Part shown: positions 38,102-46,611 of the stretch, in pieces
Layout of the letters: each line of letters starts with the position of its first letter
How positions within the stretch are numbered: the first letter of the stretch is position 1
Source: Streptomyces sp. R302
Lineage (GTDB): Bacteria; Actinomycetota; Actinomycetes; Streptomycetales; Streptomycetaceae
DNA length: 64,000 bases
NCBI RefSeq assembly: GCF_012927245.1
Contig: NZ_JABBGE010000001.1
Coordinates: 1-64,000 of the forward strand
Direction: 5' to 3'
Made by a program: the position numbers and the translations under genes
The notes under the pieces: generated by a model
What the model was told of the DNA's origin: nothing
The model's input: only the letters and a program-made list of their open reading frames with translations
Database searches by the model: none

Positions 38102-39346
38102 TCACCCCCGTGCGCGGCGGCCGACCCCGGTCGCCGCGCACAGTCCCAGGGCCAGCGCCGCCGCCGTCACCGGCAGGAAGAAGCCGAGGGTCGGGTCCGG
38201 GGTGTGGTCGGCGGTCCAGCCGGCGGTGGCGGAGCCGGTGGCGACGCCGGCCAGGAGGGCGGTCACGGCCAGCGTCATGCCCTCGTTGAGCTGGGAGGGC
38301 GGGGTGAGCTTCTGGACCACGGCCATGCCCGTGACCATCGTCGGGGCCGTCGCCATGCCCGCGAGCAGGAGGCCGGCCGCCAGGGCGAGCAGGGAACCCG
38401 TCCGCGCCATGAGCAGCGGGGCCGCCATCAGCAGGGTCATCGCCGCCAGGCAGAGCCGGAGGGAGGCGGTGCGGCGGGCCCGGCCGTAGAGCAGGCCGGC
38501 TGCGCAGGAACCCGCCGCCTGGAGGGCGAGCACCGGGCCGGCGGCCGGGCCGTCCACGAACGCCAGGGCCGTCACCTCCATCGAGCCGAAGACCGCGCCG
38601 GTCGCGAGGAAGACCGCGAGCAGGGGCACCATCCCGGGCGCCCGCAGCGGTGAACCCGCCGTCGTGCGCGGGGCGACCGGCGGCTCGGTCGAGCGCTGGG
38701 CGGCGAAGAGCAGCACGCCCGTCAGGAGGAGGACGGCCGCCACCAGCGTGCCCGCCTCCGGGAAGAGCGCCGAGCAGGCCACCGCCGCCAGCACCGGGCC
38801 CAGCATGAAGCACAGCTCGTCGGCGGCCTGCTCGAAGGAGTTCGCGGTGTGCAGCGCGGCCGCGTCGCCGCGCAGCAGGTGCGCCCAGCGGGCCCGGGAC
38901 ATGCCGCCGGTGTTCGGGGTGGTCGCGGTCAGCGCGATCGCGCAGAACAGCGCCCACGCGGGCGCGTGCCCCCGGACGCACAGCAGCAGCGCCAGCTGGC
39001 CCAGGACGGCGAGGAGCGTGGCGGGGACGGCGACCCGCGCCTGTCCGTGCCGGTCGACCAGCCGGGCGATCCAGGGCGCGGTCAGCGCGCCCGCCGCCAG
39101 ACCGGTCGCGCTGACCGCGCCGGCCAGCGCGTAGGAGCCGTACGCCGCCGAGATCATGAGCACCGCGCTGATCCCGAACATCCCCGCGGGCAGCCGGGCG
39201 ATCAGGTTCCCCGCGGTGAACGCGCGCGTGCCGGGCAGGGCGAAGAGCCGCAGGTACGGGTTGCGGGGCGGTGTGGCGGGGCGCTCGCGGTAGCGGGGGG
39301 CGAGGCCCGGGCCCGCCGGGGTGGGGACGAGGAGCTGAGAGGGCAT
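38102..39346 (-). CDS. Major facilitator superfamily transporter
   Basis: 414 residues with ~12 hydrophobic segments. The intracellular loop after TM2 carries the MFS motif ARLVDRHGQARV. It is an exporter-type MFS protein of unknown substrate. It is divergently paired with a LysR regulator over a 75-base control region, the classic layout for a regulator and its target. ATG at 39346; the frame runs much further upstream without support. Confidence 0.85.
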   Translation of the reverse strand: MPSQLLVPTPAGPGLAPRYRERPATPPRNPYLRLFALPGTRAFTAGNLIARLPAGMFGISAVLMISAAYGSYALAGAVSATGLAAGALTAPWIARLVDRHGQARVAVPATLLAVLGQLALLLCVRGHAPAWALFCAIALTATTPNTGGMSRARWAHLLRGDAAALHTANSFEQAADELCFMLGPVLAAVACSALFPEAGTLVAAVLLLTGVLLFAAQRSTEPPVAPRTTAGSPLRAPGMVPLLAVFLATGAVFGSMEVTALAFVDGPAAGPVLALQAAGSCAAGLLYGRARRTASLRLCLAAMTLLMAAPLLMARTGSLLALAAGLLLAGMATAPTMVTGMAVVQKLTPPSQLNEGMTLAVTALLAGVATGSATAGWTADHTPDPTLGFFLPVTAAALALGLCAATGVGRRARG

Positions 39347-39380
39347 GGACCCAGGCTCCGGCCCGGCCGCCCGCACCGTC

Positions 39381-39417
39381 CAACACCCATCGGGTCGCGA
39401 TTCACGCACCCGTGTTG
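39381..39417. promoter_or_regulatory. Imperfect palindrome between LysR and MFS genes
   Basis: CAACAC (39381-39386) and CGGGT (39391-39395) face ACCCG (39408-39412) and GTGTTG (39412-39417). It is centred near 39400 in the only intergenic space, so it is a likely LysR-family operator. Confidence 0.45.
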
Positions 39418-39421
39418 TTGA

Positions 39422-40414
39422 ATGCGGCGGGTGGCCACACCGTACGACATCGAACCCCGGTTGCTGCGCGCCTTCACGGCCGTCGCCGAGGAGCTCCACT
39501 TCACCCGCGCCGCCGGCCGGCTCTTCGTCGCCCAGCAGGCGCTCAGCCGGGACGTCCGGCGCCTGGAGCGGGAGGTGGGCGCCCAGCTGTTCGTACGGAC
39601 CACCCGGCAGGTCGCGCTCACCCCGGACGGCGAGCGGCTCCTGCCGTACGCCCGCCGCGTCCTCGACGCCCACGACGCGCTCCGCGACGCCTTCAGGCCC
39701 GGCGCCCGGCCCCTCCTCGTCGACCTGAACTCGCCCGGCCTCGTCCAGGACCGCATCCTGCGCCGGGCCCGCGAACTCGCCCCCGAACAGGAGCTGATGG
39801 CCCGCTTCGAGTCCGGGCTCACCGGCGCTGTGCGGGAGATCCTCGCCGGGCGGCTCGACGCCTCCTTCGGCCGGTACGGCGGGCTCGCGCCCGGCCTCCG
39901 GGCCCGGCTCGACGCGCGGTTCGTGCGGTACGAGCCGATGGCCGTGCTGCTGCCCGACGACCACCCGCTCGCCGCCCTCCCCGAGGTGCCGCTCGCCCGG
40001 CTCGCCGGCGAACGCCTCTACGCCGGCGCCGGGAACGACCGCACCCCCGAGTGGACCGACCTCGCCACCCGGCTCTTCGCCGGCCGCGGCATCCACCTCG
40101 CGCCGCCCGCGCCGCTCGCCGTCGGCAAGGAGGAGTTCCAGCGGATCATGGCCAAGCACCGCCACCCGGTCCTCGCCGTCGTCGGCTTCCCGCCCCTGCC
40201 CGGCTGCGTCCTGCGCCCCCTCGTCGACCCCGTCCCGCTCTCGCCCGTCAGCCTCGTCTGGCGCAAGGGCCTGCGCCACCCCGCCCTCGACGCCCTCCAC
40301 GAGGCCGTCGCCGAACTGGCGCGGCACGAGGGCTGGCACGACCGCCCGGCCGGCTCCTGGCTCCCGGAGGGAGAACCGGGGCTGCCGCTCACAGGTACCG
40401 GGGCGGGCGGGTGA
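39422..40414 (+). CDS. LysR-family transcriptional regulator
   Basis: 330 residues. The N-terminal winged helix (~8-68) includes FTAVAEELHFTRAAGRLFV and QALSRDVRRLEREVG. The C-terminal effector-binding domain (~95-300) is LysR_substrate-like. It probably controls the divergent MFS gene and itself. ATG at 39422 and GTG at 39431 are both possible; neither has a strong ribosome site. The effector is unknown. Confidence 0.88.
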   Translation: MRRVATPYDIEPRLLRAFTAVAEELHFTRAAGRLFVAQQALSRDVRRLEREVGAQLFVRTTRQVALTPDGERLLPYARRVLDAHDALRDAFRPGARPLLVDLNSPGLVQDRILRRARELAPEQELMARFESGLTGAVREILAGRLDASFGRYGGLAPGLRARLDARFVRYEPMAVLLPDDHPLAALPEVPLARLAGERLYAGAGNDRTPEWTDLATRLFAGRGIHLAPPAPLAVGKEEFQRIMAKHRHPVLAVVGFPPLPGCVLRPLVDPVPLSPVSLVWRKGLRHPALDALHEAVAELARHEGWHDRPAGSWLPEGEPGLPLTGTGAGG

Positions 40415-40486
40415 GAGCACGGTTCCGTCGGCGTCACCTCACGGCACCGGACTGAAACGCGGTACTTCTAGCGTTCGTTCCCAGGA

Positions 40487-40504
40487 GGATCCGGAACCGG
40501 ATCC
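40487..40504 (+). repeat. Perfect 8-bp inverted repeat in the narK leader
   Basis: GGATCCGG-AA-CCGGATCC, ending about seven bases before the narK ribosome site GGAGGTG. It could be an operator or a leader hairpin acting on translation. Confidence 0.5.
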
Positions 40505-40523
40505 CACATCCTGGAGGTGCGCG

Positions 40524-41879
40524 ATGGGCGGACGCTGGATCGACGTCTGGGAGCCGGAGGACGAGACCTTCTGGCGGGAGAAGGGTGAGCGGATCGCGAA
40601 GCGGAACCTCGCCTTCTCCGTCCTCTCCGAGCACATCGGCTTCTCCATCTGGAGCCTGTGGTCGGTGATGGTCCTCTTCATGGGACCCGAGTACGGCGTC
40701 GACCCCGCCGGGAAGTTCTTCCTGATCGCGGCCGCCACCCTCGTCGGCTCGCTCATCCGGATCCCGTACACCTTCGTCGTCGCCCGCTTCGGCGGCCGCA
40801 ACTGGACCGTCTTCAGCGCCCTGCTGCTCCTGGTGCCGACGGCCCTCGCCTACGTGGTGATGGAGCCCGGCACCTCGTACACCACCTTCCTGCTGGTCGC
40901 CGTCCTCAGCGGGGTCGGCGGCGGCAACTTCGCCTCCTCGATGACCAACATCAACGCCTTCTTCCCCCTCCGTAAGAAGGGCTGGGCGCTCGGCCTCAAC
41001 GCGGGCGGCGGCAACGTCGGCGTCCCCGTCGTCCAGCTCGTCGGCCTCCTCGTCATCGGCACCGCCGGAGCCATGCACCCGAGGATCGTCCTCGGTGTCT
41101 ACCTGCCGCTGATCCTGGTCTCCGCCGTCTGCGCCGCGCTCTTCATGGACAACCTCGCGCCGGTGCGGAACGACTCCGGGGCCTTCCGGGAAGCCGTACA
41201 GGCCCGCCACACCTGGATCATGTCCTTCCTCTACGTCGGCACCTTCGGCTCCTTCATCGGCTACAGCTTCGCCTTCGGACTCGTCCTCCAGACCCAGTTC
41301 GGCCGCACCCCGCTCCAGGCCGCCTCGCTCACCTTCATCGGCCCGCTGCTCGGCTCCCTCATCCGCCCCCTCGGCGGCTCCCTCGCCGACAAGCACGGCG
41401 GCGCCCGGATCACCCTCGGCACCTTCGCCGCCATGGCCGCCGCCACCGGCGTGGTGATCTACGCCTCCGTGACCGAGTCCCTCGCCGTCTTCCTCGTCGG
41501 CTTCATCGCCCTCTTCGTCCTCACCGGCCTCGGCAACGGCTCCACCTACAAGATGATCCCGGCGATCTTCCTCGCCCAGGGCCACCGCAAGGGCCTGTCC
41601 GGCGAGGCCGCCCAGTCCTACGGGCGGCGGCTCTCCGGCGCCGCCATGGGCGTCATCGGCGCGATCGGCGGCCTCGGCGGCCTCGGCATCAACCTCGCCT
41701 TCCGGCAGTCCTTCCAGACCGTCGGCAGCGGCACCGCCGCCTTCGTCGCCTTCCTCGCCTTCTACGCCGCCTGCATGGCCGTCACCTGGGCGGTATACCT
41801 TCGGCGGCCGCCCGTCGTCCCCGACACCGCCGAGTCCGCCGAGGAGCCGGAGACCCGGCCCGGATACGCGAAGGTGTGA
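40524..41879 (+). CDS. narK: NarK-type nitrate/nitrite transporter
   Basis: 451 residues with ~12 membrane segments. The two nitrate-porter signatures are visible: GGGNVGVPVVQL (~TM5) and GLGNGSTYKMIP (~TM11). An MFS loop motif (GGSLADKHGGAR) lies between the halves. It imports nitrate and/or exports nitrite. ATG at 40524 with GGAGGTG 4-10 bases upstream. nnaR follows, which in S. coelicolor regulates nitrate assimilation, so the pair is a nitrate module. Confidence 0.9.
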   Translation: MGGRWIDVWEPEDETFWREKGERIAKRNLAFSVLSEHIGFSIWSLWSVMVLFMGPEYGVDPAGKFFLIAAATLVGSLIRIPYTFVVARFGGRNWTVFSALLLLVPTALAYVVMEPGTSYTTFLLVAVLSGVGGGNFASSMTNINAFFPLRKKGWALGLNAGGGNVGVPVVQLVGLLVIGTAGAMHPRIVLGVYLPLILVSAVCAALFMDNLAPVRNDSGAFREAVQARHTWIMSFLYVGTFGSFIGYSFAFGLVLQTQFGRTPLQAASLTFIGPLLGSLIRPLGGSLADKHGGARITLGTFAAMAAATGVVIYASVTESLAVFLVGFIALFVLTGLGNGSTYKMIPAIFLAQGHRKGLSGEAAQSYGRRLSGAAMGVIGAIGGLGGLGINLAFRQSFQTVGSGTAAFVAFLAFYAACMAVTWAVYLRRPPVVPDTAESAEEPETRPGYAKV

Positions 41880-41901
41880 GCGGAGGTGCGGGGCGCGTAC
41901 C

Positions 41902-41917
41902 GTAACGGCCAGGAAAT
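41902..41917 (+). promoter_or_regulatory. GlnR-type box upstream of nnaR
   Basis: GTAAC-N6-GAAAT matches the GlnR half-site pattern gTnAC-n6-GaAAc with one mismatch. It ends 46 bases before the chosen nnaR ATG. nnaR is a reported GlnR target in S. coelicolor (from memory), and the box argues against starting translation at 41886. Confidence 0.6.
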
Positions 41918-41963
41918 ACGCGTGAACCCCGACTGTCACGCGTCCGCGCCACCCTCGATCCCC

Positions 41964-43082
41964 ATGGACCAGCACGAACACGGACCCCTGGCCGGCTTCA
42001 CGGTCGGCGTCACCGCCGCCCGGCGCGCGGACGAGCTCATCGCCCTGCTGCGCCGGCGCGGCGCGGCCGTCGTGCACGGCCCCGCCCTGCGGATCGTCCC
42101 CCTCGCCGACGACACCGAACTCCTCGCCGCCACCAAGGACATCATCGGCGACACACCGGACGTCGTCGTCGCCACCACCGCGATCGGCTTCCGCGGCTGG
42201 GTCGAGGCGGCGGAGGGATGGGGATACGGCTCCGAGCTCCTCGACGCACTGCGCGGCGTCGAACTCCTCGCCCGCGGGCCCAAGGTCAAGGGCGCGGTGC
42301 GGGCCGCCGGGCTCACCGAGTCCTGGTCGCCCTCGTCCGAGTCCATGGCCGAGGTCCTCGACCGGCTCCTCGCCGAAGGCGTCGACGGGCGGCGGATCGC
42401 CGTCCAGCTCCACGGTGAGCCCCTCCCCGGCTTCGTCGAGGCGCTCACCGAGGCCGGGGCGACGGTCGTGGGCGTGCCCGTCTACCGCTGGATGCCGCCG
42501 GAGGACCTCGGGCCGCTCGACCGGCTCCTCGACGCGGTCCTCGCCGGCTCCGTCGACGCGGTCGCCTTCACCAGCGCGCCGGCCGCCGCCTCGCTCTTCG
42601 CGCGGGCCGCGGAGCGGGGGGTGCGGGAGCGGCTCGTGGAGGCGCTGCGGCACGAGGTGCCGGCGATGTGCGTGGGGCCCGTGACGGCGCTGCCGCTGCA
42701 GGCCGAGGGCATCCCCACGCACCAGCCCGAACGGTTCCGGCTCGGGCCGCTCGTGCAGCTCCTCTGCACGGAGCTGCCCGGGCGGGCGCGGGTGCTGCCG
42801 GTCGCCGGGCACCGCGTCGAGATCCGGGGGCACGCGGTGCTCGTCGACGGGGCGCTCCGGCCCGTGCCGCCGGCCGGCATGGCCCTCCTCGGGCTGCTTG
42901 CCCGGCGGCCGGGGTGGGTCGTCTCGCGGGCGGACCTCCTGCGGGCGTTGCCCGGGGCCGGGCGGGACGAGCATGCCGTCGAGACGGCGATGGCGCGGCT
43001 CCGTGCCTCCCTCGGCACCCCCAAGCTCATCCAGACCGTCGTCAAACGCGGCTACCGCCTCTCGGTCGACCCGACGCCGTGA
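41964..43082 (+). CDS. nnaR: NnaR: HemD-like domain fused to a winged helix
   Basis: 372 residues. The N-terminal part (~1-265) is a uroporphyrinogen-III synthase (HemD) fold (GFTVGVTAARRADEL; FTSAPAAASLF). The C-terminal part (~290-372) is an OmpR-type winged helix ending VVKRGYRLSV. In S. coelicolor the equivalent acts as a co-activator of nitrate and nitrite assimilation genes with GlnR. Whether it keeps synthase activity is unclear. The start is uncertain: GTG at 41886 or 41922 would be upstream; I prefer ATG 41964 because the GlnR box lies between. Confidence 0.82.
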   Translation: MDQHEHGPLAGFTVGVTAARRADELIALLRRRGAAVVHGPALRIVPLADDTELLAATKDIIGDTPDVVVATTAIGFRGWVEAAEGWGYGSELLDALRGVELLARGPKVKGAVRAAGLTESWSPSSESMAEVLDRLLAEGVDGRRIAVQLHGEPLPGFVEALTEAGATVVGVPVYRWMPPEDLGPLDRLLDAVLAGSVDAVAFTSAPAAASLFARAAERGVRERLVEALRHEVPAMCVGPVTALPLQAEGIPTHQPERFRLGPLVQLLCTELPGRARVLPVAGHRVEIRGHAVLVDGALRPVPPAGMALLGLLARRPGWVVSRADLLRALPGAGRDEHAVETAMARLRASLGTPKLIQTVVKRGYRLSVDPTP

Positions 43083-43345
43083 CGAGGGCCGCGCCTGGTA
43101 CTGGTGCGGATGGCGCCCTCGCCGCACCCCCGTGTGGGCAGGCGTCCCGCAGGGCGGGACGGGTGGGCACACGGCACGGCGCGCCCCTGCCGCGCCCAGG
43201 CTCCGGTGCCTGAACCCGCACCACGATGTACGGGTCCGTACCGGTGCGGGTTCAGGCGCATGTGCGGAGGCACCCGCAAAGGGTGCCGTTCCGTTGTGCC
43301 CACCCGTTCCGCCCTAGCGGAACGTATGCCCACAACGAAACGGCG
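43083..43345. repeat. Nested inverted repeats after nnaR
   Basis: Five or more perfect stems overlap in 260 bases: 43144-43150/43154-43160; the outer pair 43160-43171/43295-43306; 43171-43177/43283-43289; 43208-43222/43243-43257 (15 bp) with an inner 43228-43233/43236-43241; 43269-43275/43281-43287; 43306-43312/43317-43323. No ORF with a ribosome site. It may be a structured RNA, a palindromic mobile remnant, or a compound terminator. Confidence 0.8.
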
Positions 43346-43351
43346 GCGGGG

Positions 43352-43363
43352 TAGGTTGCTCGG
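43352..43363 (+). promoter_or_regulatory. -10 element in front of the broken GNAT gene
   Basis: TAGGTT (43352-43357) followed by six bases and the GTG at 43364, a leaderless pattern. No clear -35. Confidence 0.35.
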
Positions 43364-43881
43364 GTGGATGGATCGGTGGGGGTTCGGGGGGCGTCGGAGG
43401 GGGACGCGGGGGCGCTGGCGGAGGCGCTCCGGCGGAATCGGGGGCACATGAGGGCCACCGAGCCGTACCGGGCGGAGCGGTACTACACCACCGAGGGGCA
43501 GGCCGAGCGGCTGGCCGACGGCGGACGGCGGTGGTTCGCGGTGGAGGGGGAGCGGATCGTCGGGGCCGCGATCCTTTCGGGGATCGCGCTGGGGCCCTTC
43601 CGGAGCGCCCGCTCGGGTACTGGGTGGACGGGGAGCGTACGGGCCGCGGCATCGCCTCCCGCCTCGTCGACGAGGTGCTGCGCGCTTCGCGCGACGAGCT
43701 CGGGCTGCACCGGATCGAGGCGAGCACGCTGCCGGACAACCACGCCTCCCAGCGGGTCCTCGCCAAGGCCGGGTTCGAGCGGATCGGATACGCCCCCCGG
43801 TACCTGCACATCGCCGGCGCGTGGCGCGACCACTTCCTCTTCCAGCGGATTCTGCACGATCAGCCCCCGCCCCGCGCCTGA
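43364..43881 (+). pseudogene. GNAT acetyltransferase gene split by a one-base deletion
   Basis: The first frame (43364 to ~43612) encodes the N-terminal half of a RimJ/RimL-type GNAT, ending ALGPFRSAR. The rest of the domain continues in the other frame from ~43613: LGYWVDGERTGRGIASRL, NHASQRVLAKAGFERIGYAP and the C-terminus, ending at 43881. One missing base near 43611-43613 explains it. The joined protein would be ~172 residues, normal for the family. It is either a recent inactivation or a sequencing error; the codons of both halves look selected. Confidence 0.8.
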
Positions 43882-43943
43882 CACGGCGGCCACCGGTGGC
43901 GTACCTTTGACGGCTGCCCAGTGCACGTCAGAAGGGGGCCTTA

Positions 43944-46223
43944 GTGGCCGCGCAGGAAGCCGTCGACACGGTCAGAGACCGTGAGATCGGCGTCGAGCAG
44001 GAACATCTGGACCAGGTCTACCGCCGCTTGGAGGAGAAGATCCACGAGGCGGAGTTCCTGATGAACGACGCCGCGCAGAAGGGGCACGTCGGCACGCCCG
44101 GCGCCCTCGCCGAGCGCGACGCCCAGGTCTTCCGCGCCGGGGTCCACCTGAACCGGCTCAACAACGAGTTCGAGGACTTCCTGTTCGGGCGGATCGACCT
44201 GCTGGAGGGGAAGGACGGGGTGAAGGGGCCCGACGGCGCCTACACGTCCGTCGAGCCCGCCGACGACGCCATCCGGGCCGACAACACCGCCGACATCGGC
44301 GAGACCCTGCACATCGGCCGCATCGGCGTCCTCGACGCCGACTACTCCCCGCTCGTCATCGACTGGCGCGCCCCCGCCGCCGCGCCCTTCTACCGGTCCA
44401 CGCCCGTGGAGCCGGGCCGGGTCGTCCGCCGCCGCGTCATCCGCTCGAAGGGGCGGAGGGTGCTCGGCGTCGAGGACGATCTGATGCGGCCGGAGCTGAA
44501 GGCGAGTCTGGGCGGGGCCGCGCTGCCCGTCATCGGCGACGGCGCGCTGATGGCCGCCCTCGGGCAGGCCCGTTCGCACACCATGCGGGACATCGTCTCC
44601 TCCATCCAGGCCGAGCAGGACCTCGTCATCCGCGCGCCCGCCGCCTCCGTCACGTACGTCGAGGGCGGGCCGGGTACGGGCAAGACCGCCGTCGCGCTGC
44701 ACCGGGCCGCGTACCTGCTCTACCAGGACCGCAGGCGGTACGCCGGCGGCATCCTCATCGTCTCCCCGACGCCGCTGCTCGTCTCGTACACCGAGGGCGT
44801 GCTGCCCTCGCTCGGCGAGGAGGGGCAGGTCGCCATCCGGGCGCTGGGGAATCTGGTCGACGGGGCCGAGGCCGACGCGTACGACGAGCCCGCCGTCTCC
44901 CGCGTCAAGGGCTCGTCGCGGATGCTCGCCGTGCTCCGCAAGGCCTCCCGCGGCGCCCTGGACCGGCCCGACTCGCCGAAGCTGCTGCGCGTCGTCGCCT
45001 TCGGGCGGCGCCTGGAGCTGGAGGAGAACGAGCTGCGGCGGATCCGGCAGAACGTGCTCTCCGGCACCGCCCCCGTCAACCTGCTGCGGCCCCGCGCCCG
45101 CCGGCTCCTCCTCGACGCCCTGTACGCCCGCTCGGGCGCGGCCGGCCGGCACAGCGACCCCGAGCTCGCCGCCGAGCTGCGCTCCTCCTTCGACGAGGAC
45201 GTCTCCACCGAGGACTCCTTCCTCGGCTTCCTCGACGCCTGGTGGCCCGAGCTGGCCCCCCGCCAGGTCCTCGACGCGATGGCCGACGAGAAGCGGCTCG
45301 GCCGCTGGGCCCGCCGGGTGCTCAACCCGGGCGAGGTCCGCCGGGTCGCCCGCTCGCTGCGCCGCCCGGGCCTCTCCGTCCACGACGTCGCCCTCCTCGA
45401 CGAGCTGCACACCCTGCTCGGCGCCCCCGCCCGGCCGAAGCGGAAGCGGGAGTACGACCCGCTGGACCAGCTCACCGGCCTGGAGGAGCTGATGCCGGTG
45501 CGCGAGGAGACCCAGCGGGAGCGGGCCGAGCGGCTGGCCGCCGAGCGCACCGAGTACGCCCACGTCATCGTCGACGAGGCGCAGGACCTGACGCCCATGC
45601 AGTGGCGGATGGTCGGCCGCCGCGGCCGGCACGCCACCTGGACGATCGTCGGCGATCCGGCCCAGTCCTCCTGGTCCGACCCGGACGAGGCGGCCGCCGC
45701 CCGCGACGAGGCGCTGGGCTCCCGGCCGCGCCGCCGCTTCGAGCTGACGGTGAACTACCGCAACCCGGCGGAGATCGCCGAGCTGGCCGCGAAGGTCCTC
45801 GCCCTCGCGATGCCGGGCAAGGAGTCGCCGAGGGCGGTCCGTTCGACGGGTGTCGAGCCCCGGTTCGTCGCCGTCGGCAAGGGCGGTGACCTGGCCGGAG
45901 CCGTACGGTCCGAGGCGGAGCGGCTGCTCGCCGGGGTCGAGGGCACGGTCGGCGTGGTCGTCGCCATGGACCGGCGTGCGGAGGCCGCCCGCTGGCTCGA
46001 CGGCCTGGGCGACCGGGTGGTCGCGCTCGGCTCGCTGGAGGCGAAGGGCCTGGAGTACGACGCCACGCTCGTCGTCTCCCCGGCCGAGATCGCCGACGAG
46101 TCCCCGGCCGGCCTGCGCGTCCTGTACGTCGCCCTCACCCGTTCGACGCAGGCGCTGACGGTGCTCTCGGGCGAGCGGGACCTGCCGGACGAGGCCGGGG
46201 TCCCGGACCTGCTGCGGGACTGA
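43944..46223 (+). CDS. helD: HelD-type UvrD/Rep-like ATPase
   Basis: 759 residues. An N-terminal coiled-coil arm (~1-70) precedes the HelD-specific segment DYSPLVIDWRAPAAAPFYR. Walker A GGPGTGKTAVALHRAA lies at ~239-254, and VDEAQDLTPMQWRM, QSSW and ALTRSTQALTVL complete helicase motifs II to VI. HelD proteins pull stalled RNA polymerase off DNA and in actinobacteria can displace rifampicin. Which HelD subclass this is cannot be told. GTG start at 43944 with AAGGGGG 6-12 bases upstream. Confidence 0.85.
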   Translation: MAAQEAVDTVRDREIGVEQEHLDQVYRRLEEKIHEAEFLMNDAAQKGHVGTPGALAERDAQVFRAGVHLNRLNNEFEDFLFGRIDLLEGKDGVKGPDGAYTSVEPADDAIRADNTADIGETLHIGRIGVLDADYSPLVIDWRAPAAAPFYRSTPVEPGRVVRRRVIRSKGRRVLGVEDDLMRPELKASLGGAALPVIGDGALMAALGQARSHTMRDIVSSIQAEQDLVIRAPAASVTYVEGGPGTGKTAVALHRAAYLLYQDRRRYAGGILIVSPTPLLVSYTEGVLPSLGEEGQVAIRALGNLVDGAEADAYDEPAVSRVKGSSRMLAVLRKASRGALDRPDSPKLLRVVAFGRRLELEENELRRIRQNVLSGTAPVNLLRPRARRLLLDALYARSGAAGRHSDPELAAELRSSFDEDVSTEDSFLGFLDAWWPELAPRQVLDAMADEKRLGRWARRVLNPGEVRRVARSLRRPGLSVHDVALLDELHTLLGAPARPKRKREYDPLDQLTGLEELMPVREETQRERAERLAAERTEYAHVIVDEAQDLTPMQWRMVGRRGRHATWTIVGDPAQSSWSDPDEAAAARDEALGSRPRRRFELTVNYRNPAEIAELAAKVLALAMPGKESPRAVRSTGVEPRFVAVGKGGDLAGAVRSEAERLLAGVEGTVGVVVAMDRRAEAARWLDGLGDRVVALGSLEAKGLEYDATLVVSPAEIADESPAGLRVLYVALTRSTQALTVLSGERDLPDEAGVPDLLRD

Positions 46224-46292
46224 GGCCAGGGCCCTCCGGGGATGATTTCCGGTCAACGCGCGCCGGGGGAATCACCTTCGGGGAGGGTTTGT

Positions 46293-46298
46293 TAGCCT
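46293..46298 (+). promoter_or_regulatory. -10 element of a candidate small RNA
   Basis: TAGCCT, four bases before the left arm of a long-range stem (46303). No good -35 is visible. Confidence 0.35.
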
Positions 46299-46302
46299 GG
46301 TC

Positions 46303-46450
46303 GTGACACCGGCTCGATCCAAGCCCCCGGGCCCAACCTTCGTCCCTCAGAGGGACCACTTGCCGCGAGGCGAGCATGGCGGGTCGGTGTCACTTAGACG
46401 TACATACGAAGTTGAGGCCCCGGTCGTCTTCCGATGACCGGGGCCTCTTC
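46303..46450 (+). ncRNA. Candidate intergenic small RNA with terminator
   Basis: GTGACACCG (46303-46311) pairs with CGGTGTCAC (46385-46393), closing an ~90-base domain that contains the hairpin 46342-46347/46351-46356. A terminator hairpin (46414-46425/46436-46447) follows. No ribosome site or ORF is present. It lies in the 388-base gap between the HelD and malic-enzyme genes. From memory, small-RNA surveys in S. coelicolor reported a transcript near the equivalent of SCO2952; I cannot verify this. Confidence 0.55.
46414..46450 (+). terminator. Terminator of the candidate small RNA
   Basis: A perfect 12-bp stem (46414-46425 with 46436-46447) has a 10-base loop and is followed by TTC-TG-TTG. 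Confidence 0.8.
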
Positions 46451-46476
46451 TGTTGTCCGTGAGACTCTCGTATGGT

Positions 46477-46490
46477 GGAAACTACTTTCC
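46477..46490. promoter_or_regulatory. Palindrome before the malic enzyme gene
   Basis: GGAAA-CTAC-TTTCC, just downstream of a -10-like TATGGT (46471-46476) with TTCTGT 17 bases earlier (46448-46453). The palindrome would overlap the transcription start and fits a repressor operator. Confidence 0.4.
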
Positions 46491-46611
46491 GAAAACAAAA
46501 TGACCGCATTACCTGCTACCCGCGGGTAGGTGCGACGATCGGAGGGCGCCGCCAGGGCAACCAGCCGGGGCGGGGTAGCAACGAAGCTAGGGAAAGCAGA
46601 GGAATCCGGCC

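Noticed and set aside
43083..43345. CRISPR array
   Set aside because: The repeats are inverted and nested, without regular spacing or unique spacers.
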